NCBI GenBank assembly: GCA_934546685.1
Contig: CAKTEB010000022.1
Coordinates: 1 to 30,565 of the forward strand
Origin: an uncultured Oscillospiraceae bacterium
Lineage (GTDB): Bacteria > Bacillota > Clostridia > Oscillospirales > Oscillospiraceae
Direction of reading: 5' to 3'
Length of the DNA: 30,565 nt
Part shown: one piece after another, positions 6,570 through 13,847 of the stretch
Layout of the letters: each line of letters opens with the position of its first letter
Numbering within the stretch: the stretch's first letter is position 1
The notes under the pieces: generated by a model
What the model saw: only the letters and a program-made list of their open reading frames with translations
Databases searched by the model: none
What the model was told of the DNA's origin: nothing
Position numbers and translations under genes: made by a program

Positions 6570-7793
6570 ATGATGACGCTTACTGAGTTCCGGGAGGCCA
6601 GAGACCTGCTCTCCGGGATCCTCTCCAACACCAGCCTGATCTACAGCCCCTACTATTCCAAGTGTACCGGGGGCCAGGTCTATATCAAGCCCGAGAATAT
6701 GCAGGTCACCGGGGCCTATAAGGTGCGCGGCGCCTGCTACAAGGTCTCCACCCTTACCGACGAGGAGAAGGCCCGGGGCCTCGTCACCGCCTCTGCGGGC
6801 AACCATGCCCAGGGCGTGGCCTTTGCCGCCCAGCGGGCCGGAATCCAGGCCACCATCGTCATGCCCACCACCACGCCCCTGGTGAAGGTCAACAACACCA
6901 AGGACTACGGCGCCAACGTGGTGCTGGAGGGCAGCTGCTTTGACGAGGCCGCCGCCGTGGCCCAGCGGCTCAGCGAGGAAAAGGGCCTCACCTATGTCCA
7001 TCCCTTTAACGACCTGACCGTGGCCACCGGCCAGGGCACCATTGCCTATGAGATCTTCAAGGATCTTCCCGATGTGGACATCATCCTGATGCCCATTGGC
7101 GGCGGCGGACTGGCCGCCGGCGTCAGCACCCTCACCAAGCTGCTGAACCCCAACGTGAAGGTCATCGGTGTGGAGCCCGTGGGCGCTGCTTCCATGAAGG
7201 CGGCCCTGGAGGCTGGGCATCCCGTGACCCTGCCCAACTCCTCCACCATTGCCGACGGCGTGGCGGTGAAGACTGTGGGCGACAAGGTGTTCCCCTACGT
7301 CCAGGAGAATGTGGACGAGATCGTGACCATCGAGGATGACGAGCTGGTGGACGCGTTCCTGGACATGACCGAGAAGCACAAGATGATCGTGGAGAACGCG
7401 GGCCTGCTCACCGTGGCGGCCCTGAACCACATCGACTGCAAGGGCAAGTGCGTGGTGCCCATCCTCAGCGGCGGCAACATGGACGTGATTACCATGAGCA
7501 GCCTGATCCAGCACGGCCTGATCCGCCGGGGCCGGGTATTCACCTTCTCGGTGCTGCTGCCGGATCAGCCCGGCGAGCTTGTGAAGGTAGCCCAGATCAT
7601 CTCCCAGCAGCAGGGCAACATCATCAAGCTGGAGCACAACCAGTTCATTTCCATCAACCGTCAGGCCGCTGTGGAGCTCCAGGTGACCCTGGAGGCCTTC
7701 GGCCACAGCCACAAGGCGGCTATCGTCAAGGCCATGGAGGACGCTGGCTATCAGGTTCACCTGGTCTCCACCACCGGCGTGCAGCTGGGCTGA
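6570..7793 (+). CDS. ilvA: Threonine ammonia-lyase with C-terminal ACT domain
   Basis: The 407-residue PLP enzyme converts threonine to 2-oxobutyrate and ammonia, feeding isoleucine synthesis or threonine breakdown. The PLP lysine is K51 in TGAYKVRGA. SAGNHAQGVA follows, and the phosphate-binding GGGGLAAG is near 177-184. A C-terminal ACT domain (about 324-407, beginning FTFSVLLPDQPGEL) suggests amino-acid feedback, as in the single-ACT catabolic/biosynthetic forms. I chose ATG 6570 over the upstream ATG at 6513 because AAGAAGG lies 8 nt before it and the extra 19 residues are not family-like. Whether it is physiologically IlvA or TdcB cannot be decided. It is co-transcribed with rpe (18-nt gap). 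Confidence 0.92.
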   Translation: MMTLTEFREARDLLSGILSNTSLIYSPYYSKCTGGQVYIKPENMQVTGAYKVRGACYKVSTLTDEEKARGLVTASAGNHAQGVAFAAQRAGIQATIVMPTTTPLVKVNNTKDYGANVVLEGSCFDEAAAVAQRLSEEKGLTYVHPFNDLTVATGQGTIAYEIFKDLPDVDIILMPIGGGGLAAGVSTLTKLLNPNVKVIGVEPVGAASMKAALEAGHPVTLPNSSTIADGVAVKTVGDKVFPYVQENVDEIVTIEDDELVDAFLDMTEKHKMIVENAGLLTVAALNHIDCKGKCVVPILSGGNMDVITMSSLIQHGLIRRGRVFTFSVLLPDQPGELVKVAQIISQQQGNIIKLEHNQFISINRQAAVELQVTLEAFGHSHKAAIVKAMEDAGYQVHLVSTTGVQLG

Positions 7794-7811
7794 TTTTGGA
7801 GGATAAGAGAT

Positions 7812-8468
7812 ATGATCAAGGTAGCCCCTTCCATTCTGTCCGCGGATTTTGTGAATCTGGAGCGGGATATTCGCCACATCGAGGCATGCGGCGCAGACTA
7901 TGTACATATTGACGTGATGGACGGCCTGTTCGTCCCCAATATCACCATTGGCATCCCCGTGGTGGCGGCCATTCGGAAGATCACGAAGCTGCCCCTGGAC
8001 GTGCACCTGATGATCGACCGGCCCCTCCGGTATGTGGAGCAGTTCTGCGACGCCGGGGCGGATATCCTGACCATCCACCAGGAGGCCGACACGGAGGAGC
8101 ACAATATCGAGGCCCTGAAGCTGATCCGCCAGAAGGGCGTCCGGGCCGCCATGTCCATCAAGCCCGGCACTCCCGCCTCGGCCCTGGATCCCTACATGGA
8201 TCTCATGGACATGATCCTTGTCATGACCGTGGAGCCCGGCTTCGGGGGCCAGAAGTTCATGGAGGACATGATGGGCAAGGTTCGGGCCCTCCGGAAGATC
8301 ATCGACGTCCGCACCCCCGGCGTGGAGCTGGAGGTGGACGGCGGCGTGAACCTGGAGACTGCCAAGACCTGCGTGGAGGCCGGGGCCAACGTGCTGGTGG
8401 CCGGAAGCGCCCTGTTCAAGGCACCGGATACCGCCGCGTTCATCGATGGGCTCCATCAGCTCATCTGA
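7812..8468 (+). CDS. rpe: Ribulose-phosphate 3-epimerase
   Basis: The 218-residue cytoplasmic TIM-barrel enzyme interconverts ribulose-5-phosphate and xylulose-5-phosphate in the pentose phosphate pathway. The metal and acid-base residues are visible: S in APSILSADF, H and D in HIDVMDGLFVPNI, H in LDVHLMI, and D in LEVDGGVN. The VEPGFGGQKF phosphate loop is intact, as is the late GANVLVAGSALF strand. Length is normal. GGAGG at 7798-7802 supports the start. It follows the threonine ammonia-lyase gene closely, with no functional link apparent beyond co-transcription. Confidence 0.96.
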   Translation: MIKVAPSILSADFVNLERDIRHIEACGADYVHIDVMDGLFVPNITIGIPVVAAIRKITKLPLDVHLMIDRPLRYVEQFCDAGADILTIHQEADTEEHNIEALKLIRQKGVRAAMSIKPGTPASALDPYMDLMDMILVMTVEPGFGGQKFMEDMMGKVRALRKIIDVRTPGVELEVDGGVNLETAKTCVEAGANVLVAGSALFKAPDTAAFIDGLHQLI

Positions 8469-8520
8469 ATTAAGAATTTCTTATAATTGGCAGTTTGCTA
8501 TAGCCAAACGGACCTTCCTG

Positions 8521-8529
8521 TGCTATAAT
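8521..8529 (+). promoter_or_regulatory. Extended -10 promoter of the small lipoprotein gene
   Basis: TGCTATAAT is a perfect extended -10 element. The -35 region at the right distance (TAGCCA) is weak, as expected for this promoter class. Overlapping short inverted repeats (TTGGC/GCCAA at 8487 and 8503) lie over the -35 region. Confidence 0.65.
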
Positions 8530-8580
8530 GTACGGATAAAACGGAACATTAGCCGCACGCAGAAAGGAGCGTATTTCCAT

Positions 8581-9231
8581 ATGAAGCGAAACATGAAGCG
8601 ATTGACTCCGGCTTTGGCCGGGATCCTGGCGGCACTGATGCTGGCGGGCTGCGGCATCAGCACCGAGTCCGCTGTGGACAGCACCACCCCTGAGGGCCTC
8701 CATACCTTCGGCGTGGCGGTGGATCCCTCCTCTCAGCCCTCGCTGGCTCCGGAGATCAGCGCCCAGCCTACCACTGACAATGGCGAGACCACCGGCCAGA
8801 CCCAGGGCGGCGAGCCCGATCAGGCCGACCACGGCGAGGCAGGGGAAACCTCTCCCTCCGCTACCGCCTCCGGTACGTCCACTACCACGAAGCCTACCAC
8901 CAAGCCCTCTAACGGCGGCACGGTGAATGGCGGCAATAACAGCGGCAACTCCTCTCCGGCCATTTCTCCTCCGGCTCCCACCTCCACTGCCACCTATGAC
9001 GACGTGTCCAAGTATATGGGCAAGAGCCTCAGTGACCTGGTGGCCGCCGAGGGCTATCCCGCCCGGTCTGACTACGACTATGTGGACGAGGAGGATCCCT
9101 CTCAGGGCGAGATCGGAACCCTGTATTTTAACGGCTTTACCGTGACCACCCGCCGGGACGACAGCGGCGAGATCATTACGGCCATTACGCCCACAGGCGG
9201 ATCCCAGGTGGATCCGGATCACGGGGAGTGA
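8581..9231 (+). CDS. Small lipoprotein of unknown function
   Basis: The 216-residue protein begins with a lipoprotein signal peptide and the lipobox LAGC, giving lipidated Cys24. A Ser/Thr/Pro/Gly-rich linker (about 45-135, with TTTKPTTKPS and NGGNNSGNSS) is typical of a spacer that lifts a domain off the membrane. The folded C-terminal part (about 138-216) begins YDDVSKYMGKSLSDLV and has an acidic YDYVDEEDPS loop and the TLYFNGFTVTTRRDD strand. This end is faintly like small SmpA/BLIP-type domains, but I cannot assign it. ATG 8581 is chosen because AAAGGAG is at 8562-8568 and the signal peptide starts there; an upstream in-frame ATG at 8446 falls inside rpe. Confidence 0.8.
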   Translation: MKRNMKRLTPALAGILAALMLAGCGISTESAVDSTTPEGLHTFGVAVDPSSQPSLAPEISAQPTTDNGETTGQTQGGEPDQADHGEAGETSPSATASGTSTTTKPTTKPSNGGTVNGGNNSGNSSPAISPPAPTSTATYDDVSKYMGKSLSDLVAAEGYPARSDYDYVDEEDPSQGEIGTLYFNGFTVTTRRDDSGEIITAITPTGGSQVDPDHGE

Positions 9232-9301
9232 AACGCCCGCTGAGATGGGCTCAAAGAAGAGAGAATCATAATTTGAGGTGTCACCCAAGGGCGACGGATT
9301 G

Positions 9302-9346
9302 AAAACAGGTGCGGTGCATATTGGTATGCGCTGCGCCTGTTTTGTC
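9302..9346 (+). terminator. Rho-independent terminator of the small lipoprotein gene
   Basis: A 19-bp stem with three G-U pairs (9302-9320 with 9325-9343) and loop TTGG runs through AAAA...TTTT, with further T residues after. On the DNA level the A/T ends are symmetric. Confidence 0.88.
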
Positions 9347-9542
9347 TGGTAAGGGCCTTCGGGTCTGAGCGTGATCGTGCCTAGCAGCCAGCTGACCACC
9401 TGCAAGGCGTCAGTTCCTCGCAAGGATGTGGTAATTGTAAGAAAAGCGCCGGACGAAATTCGTGCCGCATCCCGGCGCGCGACGCAGACCACCGATCTCC
9501 CGCAAAAACTTCCCAAATTCCCGCCCACATCCCCCGTTTTTC

Positions 9543-9551
9543 TGCTATACT
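9543..9551 (+). promoter_or_regulatory. Extended -10 promoter of the LuxR-family gene
   Basis: TGCTATACT lies 42 nt before the start codon. No good -35 box is present 17 nt upstream. Confidence 0.55.
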
Positions 9552-9593
9552 AGACTCAAGAAACCGCGGCCAATGCCGCCAGGAGGCTCCGCT

Positions 9594-12068
9594 ATGCCGA
9601 ATTCCACCCCCTCCGTCTACATCTCGCCCCGGCTCCGGCGCGCCCTGGAGCCCATCTCCCGCTGTGCTCTGACCACCGTGGTGGCCCCTATGGGCTACGG
9701 CAAGACCACCGCCGTCGGCTGGTTCCTGTCCCAGCGGGGATCCGGCCAGCAGCCCAGGGTCCTGCGGGTCAGCGTCTATTCGGACAATCTCCCGATCTTC
9801 TGGCGGAGCCTTCAGGACACCTTCCGGCGGGGCGGCCTGACCATTCTTCAGGACTACGATTGTCCGGCTGACGCCGCCGGGGCCAGTATGCTTTTGGATG
9901 ACCTGTGCCATGCCCTGTCCGGCCCGCCCTGCTATCTCTTTTTAGACGACTTCCACCTGCTCCGGGACGGACGGGTGACGGATTTCCTCTGCGAGCTGGC
10001 CCTGCGGCTGCCGGAGAACGTCCACCTGATCCTGGCCAGCCGGGATCAATTCCTGTCCGGGGCCCAGCTCCTTCGGCTGGGGAGCCGCCTCCATCGCATC
10101 GGCCCGGAGGAGCTGCGGCTGGACGCCCCGGGGCTTTCCGCCTATGCCCGGCGCTGGGGGACGGAGCTGACGGAGGGGCAGCTTTCCGAACTGCTCCGCT
10201 CCAGCGAGGGATGGTTCTCGGCGGTGTACTTAAATCTCCAGGCCCTCCGGCAAACCGGCGCGCTGCCCCAGGGCAGGGCGGACATCTACGAGATGTTCTC
10301 CTCGGCGCTTCTGGAGCCGCTGCCCCGGGACCAGCAGGAATTTCTGGCCGTTCTGGGCCTCTGCGATGAATTTACGGCGGAAATGGCGGAATTCGTCACT
10401 GGGGATCCCCGGGCTCGTCAGCGCCTTGCGGCTCTGACGGAGCAGAACGCCTTTGTCCAGCGGCTGCCGGACGGCCGGACCTACCGGTTCCACCATATGA
10501 TGAAGGCGTGCGCGGCGCGGCGGTTCTCGGAGCTGCCCTGGGGGGTTCAGGCGCGCAGCCAAGGCCGCTATGGCCGGTGGTATCTGGAGCATGGCCAGTA
10601 TCTCCACGCCTTTCGGTTTTTCCATGCCGCCGGGGACTATGAGGGGCTGCTCCGGACTGTGGCGCGGGATGCGGGTATCTGCCTGAGCACCCTGGATCCC
10701 CAGGCAGTGCTGACCTGCCTGGATCGCTGTCCGGAGGAGATCTTACAGCGGCATCTCCTGGCGCTGCTGGTGCTCATGCGGGTCATGTTCAACTGGAAGA
10801 ACATCCCGAAGATGCTGGCCCTGGAGCGGACATTTCTGAAGGCTTTGGAGGCCGGTTCTGACCTCCCGCCCCGGGAAAGGGGCAATCTGCTGGGGGAGCA
10901 CGACCTCATTATGAGCTTCCTCTCCTACAACGACATTGGGGCCATGAGCCGCCTCCACCGGAGCGCCAGCGCCCAGATGACCCGCCCGGCCGTCAGCATT
11001 CAGACCTCCGGAGGCTGGACCTTCGGCTCTCCCTCAGTGCTGATGATGTTTCACCGGGAGCCCGGGGCACTGGAGCGGGAGCGCCGGGAGATGGACGAGT
11101 GTATGCCCCACTATTACAAGGTCACAAATGGCCACGGCCAGGGGGCGGAGCTTGTGATGGGAGCCGAGGCGGATTTTCTCCAGGGGCGTTTTGCCGACGC
11201 GGTCATCGGGCTGGAACGGGCCTATGACCGGGTGGCGGGAAACGGCCAGGAGAGCATCGCCCTGTGCTGCGACCTTCTGGCTTTGCGGCTGAGGCTATGG
11301 ACAGATGACGGGCCCAAGATCTCCATTCCGGAGCGCCGCCGGGCGCTGCTGGCCCGGCATAATCCCGCCTGGGTCAACATATTTGACAGCATCTCCGCAT
11401 ATTATTACGCCATTTTAGGGCAGCCCGAGCACATTCCGGCCCTGTTCCGGGAGCATCGGCTCTCCACCGTACACTTTCTGGCCCCGGGCAGACCCATGAT
11501 GGAGCTCATCGAGAACCAGGTCTATCTCTGCCAGGGGGAATATGCCAAGGTGGCTGCCCGGCGGGAAGCACTGCTGGAGACCTGCCGGAGCTTCCATTAT
11601 GCCCTGGTGGCCATCCAAGTGGAGATCCAAACCGCCGCCGCCTACTGGCAGCTGGGCAAGCAGGAGGAGGCGCAGCGGCTGCTGGAGACGGCTCTGACTG
11701 CGGCGGCCGCTGACGGGCTTCTGGTTGGATTTGGAGAGAGCTTCCAATACATCAAGGATATACCTGTCTCTGAGCCAAAGGCAGCCGTGAAGACCGTCCA
11801 GAGCCTGGGAGAACGCTTTGAGGAGCGGCGGCTCCGGCTGAGCCTGGGGGCTCCGGCGAGGCTTTCTAAGCTGACCCGGCGGGAGCTGGAGCTGACGCGG
11901 CTCATGGCCCAGCGGCTCACCAACCGGGAGATCGCCCAAAGGCTCTATCTGTCCGAGGGCACCGTCAAGCAGTATATGAACGTCATCTACGCCAAGCTCC
12001 AGATCACCGGGGACACCCGCACCAAGCGGCAGACGCTGCTGGGAATGCTGGAGGATACCTATTTCTGA
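9594..12068 (+). CDS. MalT-like LuxR-family transcriptional regulator (STAND ATPase)
   Basis: The 824-residue protein has the architecture of large ATP-binding LuxR regulators. The N-terminal NTPase has a Walker A APMGYGKTT at 31-39, a Walker B-like LFLDDFH at 115-121 and ILASRD near 150. A long helical, TPR-like middle (about 250-740) would bind a ligand or partner. A C-terminal LuxR HTH (about 763-812) contains LTRRELELTRLMA, NREIAQRLYLSEGTVKQYM and the AKLQI end. Such proteins activate transcription when an inducer and ATP are bound. I start it at ATG 9594 because AGGAGG is at 9581-9586; the upstream ATG at 9462 lacks this. Candidate targets are the neighbouring envelope genes, especially the lipoprotein behind the palindrome at 12145-12177. 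The inducer is unknown. Confidence 0.88.
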   Translation: MPNSTPSVYISPRLRRALEPISRCALTTVVAPMGYGKTTAVGWFLSQRGSGQQPRVLRVSVYSDNLPIFWRSLQDTFRRGGLTILQDYDCPADAAGASMLLDDLCHALSGPPCYLFLDDFHLLRDGRVTDFLCELALRLPENVHLILASRDQFLSGAQLLRLGSRLHRIGPEELRLDAPGLSAYARRWGTELTEGQLSELLRSSEGWFSAVYLNLQALRQTGALPQGRADIYEMFSSALLEPLPRDQQEFLAVLGLCDEFTAEMAEFVTGDPRARQRLAALTEQNAFVQRLPDGRTYRFHHMMKACAARRFSELPWGVQARSQGRYGRWYLEHGQYLHAFRFFHAAGDYEGLLRTVARDAGICLSTLDPQAVLTCLDRCPEEILQRHLLALLVLMRVMFNWKNIPKMLALERTFLKALEAGSDLPPRERGNLLGEHDLIMSFLSYNDIGAMSRLHRSASAQMTRPAVSIQTSGGWTFGSPSVLMMFHREPGALERERREMDECMPHYYKVTNGHGQGAELVMGAEADFLQGRFADAVIGLERAYDRVAGNGQESIALCCDLLALRLRLWTDDGPKISIPERRRALLARHNPAWVNIFDSISAYYYAILGQPEHIPALFREHRLSTVHFLAPGRPMMELIENQVYLCQGEYAKVAARREALLETCRSFHYALVAIQVEIQTAAAYWQLGKQEEAQRLLETALTAAAADGLLVGFGESFQYIKDIPVSEPKAAVKTVQSLGERFEERRLRLSLGAPARLSKLTRRELELTRLMAQRLTNREIAQRLYLSEGTVKQYMNVIYAKLQITGDTRTKRQTLLGMLEDTYF

Positions 12069-12144
12069 GGTAAAATCTCTCGCCGGACTCTCTTGCCGAT
12101 TTGCGCGGCATTGCCCTAACCTTTGGTTAATAGCAATTCAAACT

Positions 12145-12177
12145 ATCCCACCGTATAATTTAATTATACGGTGGGAT
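12145..12177. promoter_or_regulatory. 33-bp palindrome between the LuxR and Asp/Tyr-lipoprotein genes
   Basis: Two perfect 15-bp arms (12145-12159 and 12163-12177) flank TTA. The left arm contains TATAAT (12154-12159), with a weak TAGCAA 17 nt upstream at 12131-12136, so it may overlap a promoter. As RNA it would form a stable hairpin followed by a pyrimidine-rich tract (CTCTTTCTCT), so a role as terminator of the LuxR gene is equally possible. Confidence 0.7.
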
Positions 12178-12223
12178 CTCTTTCTCTGCGGGACTTTCTC
12201 ATAAGAATTAGGAGGAATTTGCT

Positions 12224-13561
12224 ATGAAAAAGAAGAATTGCCTGTGTTTTCTGGCCCTGCTGCTGTGCCTTCTGCTGGCGGCCTGCGGCGGAGCGCCCGC
12301 ATCGGCTTCCGCTGCTTCCGATAGTGACGCCCAATCCGGCGGGGAAGCGGCGGCCACACTCGCCACGGAGGCGGAGAAGCTGGAGTATACTGCGGATCTC
12401 GCCGACTTCATGGGCTACTGGAAGTATGACGGGGAGCCCCTGTACCTGGTCATCGACGGGGAGGGGCACTGGTACAGCATGAGCCTCTACGGCACCATGG
12501 AGCAGTCCGGTGCCGTGATCATGACCGACGGGGCGGAGCTGTACCTAGAGAACGGGGACTATTATGACGCCCTCTGGCTCATCGATTCCCTGAGCCTGGA
12601 GGACGGGGCCGGGAACACCCTGTCCTACACCGGGGATATGCCGCTGCTGCCGGGGGCCGATGATCTGCTGGATCAGACTGCCCCGTTTCCCGGGGACTTC
12701 TGGGGTGTGGAGGTCTCCTATCCCTCTACGCTGACCGCCCAGGAGGATCCGAGCCGGGCCAATTCCCTGCTGTTCACCGCCGCTGTGGGGGAGGGCACTG
12801 AGGATGCCGCCGCCAGGATCCTGCTGGGGTTCCTGCCCATCTCCGGCTATGACGAGAGCATGACCGCCGGACTGGGTACGGCCCAGCCCCAGCTGGAGGC
12901 CATGCTTCAGAACGTTCTGACGGAGCTCTGCGGGGATCGGCTTCTGTCCACAGCTGATATCCAGTGCGCGGACTGGGGCAGCTATTACAGCGCTGCCGGG
13001 ACCGTCACGGTGGACGGCAGTGCCCAGGGCCTGGCAGAGCCCCTGACCGGCACGGTGGAGGTGCGGTATTACGGCCCCACGGGCTATGCGCTGGTGACGG
13101 TGGCCCTGGCCCCCGCTGAGCGGCTGGAGGTCTATTCTGCTCTGAGTCGGAATATGCTTGCCAGCTGTACCTATGAAAGCGGCTGGTCCACGGCCCCGAA
13201 GCCTGTGCCCGAGACGCCCGCCGCCCCCGCTGACGGCTCCGATCCCGGGGACGCCGGGACCCCCTACTACTGGTACGACGAGGACGGCGACATCTGGTAC
13301 TGGGACGGGGAAAAGAATGAGTTCATCGGCTTTGGGAACAGCTATTACATCGAGGATGGGCAGTATTACGAGTCCAACGACGCGGGCTGGGACTATGACG
13401 ACGACTATTACGACGATTGGTCGGATCCCGGCGATACCTGGGACGACGACTACTACTATGACGACTGGTCAGACCCCGGGGACACCTGGGAGGATGACTA
13501 CTACTATGACGATTATGATGACTATGAATACTATGATGACGGATGGGGAGACGACTTTTAG
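12224..13561 (+). CDS. Lipoprotein with Asp/Tyr/Trp-rich tandem-repeat tail
   Basis: The 445-residue protein has a lipoprotein signal ending in LAAC (lipidated Cys21), followed by an Ala/Ser-rich linker. Residues about 60-330 look folded: DLADFMGYWKYDGEPLYLV suggests an early domain resembling lipocalin-like or META-type beta folds, and a PsbP/DUF-like region may follow (FWGVEVSYPSTLTA). I cannot name the family. After a Pro-rich hinge (PETPAAPADGSD) the last 90 residues are dominated by Asp, Tyr, Trp and Glu. They include two perfect-period 16-residue repeats at 397-412 and 413-428 with core DDWSDPGDTW. The start has AGGAGG about 8 nt upstream. A GC hairpin without T-run (13565-13583) follows the stop. 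Confidence 0.82.
   Translation: MKKKNCLCFLALLLCLLLAACGGAPASASAASDSDAQSGGEAAATLATEAEKLEYTADLADFMGYWKYDGEPLYLVIDGEGHWYSMSLYGTMEQSGAVIMTDGAELYLENGDYYDALWLIDSLSLEDGAGNTLSYTGDMPLLPGADDLLDQTAPFPGDFWGVEVSYPSTLTAQEDPSRANSLLFTAAVGEGTEDAAARILLGFLPISGYDESMTAGLGTAQPQLEAMLQNVLTELCGDRLLSTADIQCADWGSYYSAAGTVTVDGSAQGLAEPLTGTVEVRYYGPTGYALVTVALAPAERLEVYSALSRNMLASCTYESGWSTAPKPVPETPAAPADGSDPGDAGTPYYWYDEDGDIWYWDGEKNEFIGFGNSYYIEDGQYYESNDAGWDYDDDYYDDWSDPGDTWDDDYYYDDWSDPGDTWEDDYYYDDYDDYEYYDDGWGDDF
13412..13507 (+). repeat. Tandem 48-bp coding repeat in the lipoprotein tail
   Basis: Two adjacent 48-bp units, 13412-13459 and 13460-13507, encode 16 residues each. They differ by one conservative replacement (D to E) and by several silent changes. 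Confidence 0.85.
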
Positions 13562-13564
13562 GCC

Positions 13565-13583
13565 GCGCCCGCGGGGCGGGCGC
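13565..13583 (+). other. GC hairpin after the Asp/Tyr-rich lipoprotein gene
   Basis: A perfect 8-bp GC stem with loop GGG follows the stop codon by 3 nt. The next bases are AGAGAAGAGA, so it lacks the T-run of a standard terminator. The remaining 13584-13759 shows no gene. Confidence 0.5.
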
Positions 13584-13759
13584 AGAGAAGAGAGAATAGA
13601 GAAGAATTTGGGGTACTTTCCTTCAGAATTTTCTATGGCAAATCCTGCTCCCTTGCACAAAGGGGCCTTTGGCGCGTCAGTGCCCCCATCTCCCCAAACA
13701 AACCGCCACCTAAGAGCACATATTGTTGCCTCAGCACCCAATCACACCCCAATAAATTC

Positions 13760-13788
13760 TTGTAATTTACCCGGAAAGGCAGTATACT
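13760..13788 (+). promoter_or_regulatory. Sigma-A promoter of the beta-helix protein gene
   Basis: TTGTAA at 13760-13765 and TATACT at 13783-13788 are 17 nt apart. The start codon is 59 nt downstream. Confidence 0.7.
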
Positions 13789-13847
13789 AATAAGCAGTTA
13801 GAAAGCAAAACAGCTTTCCATAATCTGAACATAAAGGAGAATCCCAC

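Larger units (their letters stand above)
9232..9593. other. Intergenic region lipoprotein / LuxR gene
   Basis: This 362-nt gap holds a strong terminator at 9302-9346 and an extended -10 promoter at 9543-9551. Between them, 9350-9480 contains no gene. Two copies of GCAAGG near 9402 and 9420 and a CCTCGCAAGG string weakly recall the repeat at 411-445. Confidence 0.55.

Noticed and set aside
6480..8456. 658-codon open frame on the minus strand
   Set aside because: Antisense to threonine ammonia-lyase and rpe, with the same His/Val/Gly-rich composition and no recognisable domain.
8446..8580. Upstream start for the small lipoprotein
   Set aside because: It overlaps rpe and would bury the signal peptide; AAAGGAG supports 8581.
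9462..9593. Upstream start for the LuxR-family protein
   Set aside because: The 44 added residues are Pro/Arg-rich, and this start lies upstream of the extended -10 promoter at 9543; AGGAGG supports 9594.
13620..13700. Degraded repeat containing CCCTTGCACAAAGGGG near 13650
   Set aside because: It looks like fragments of intergenic repeats I recall from gut Clostridia, but the pairing is short and I cannot support an element here.
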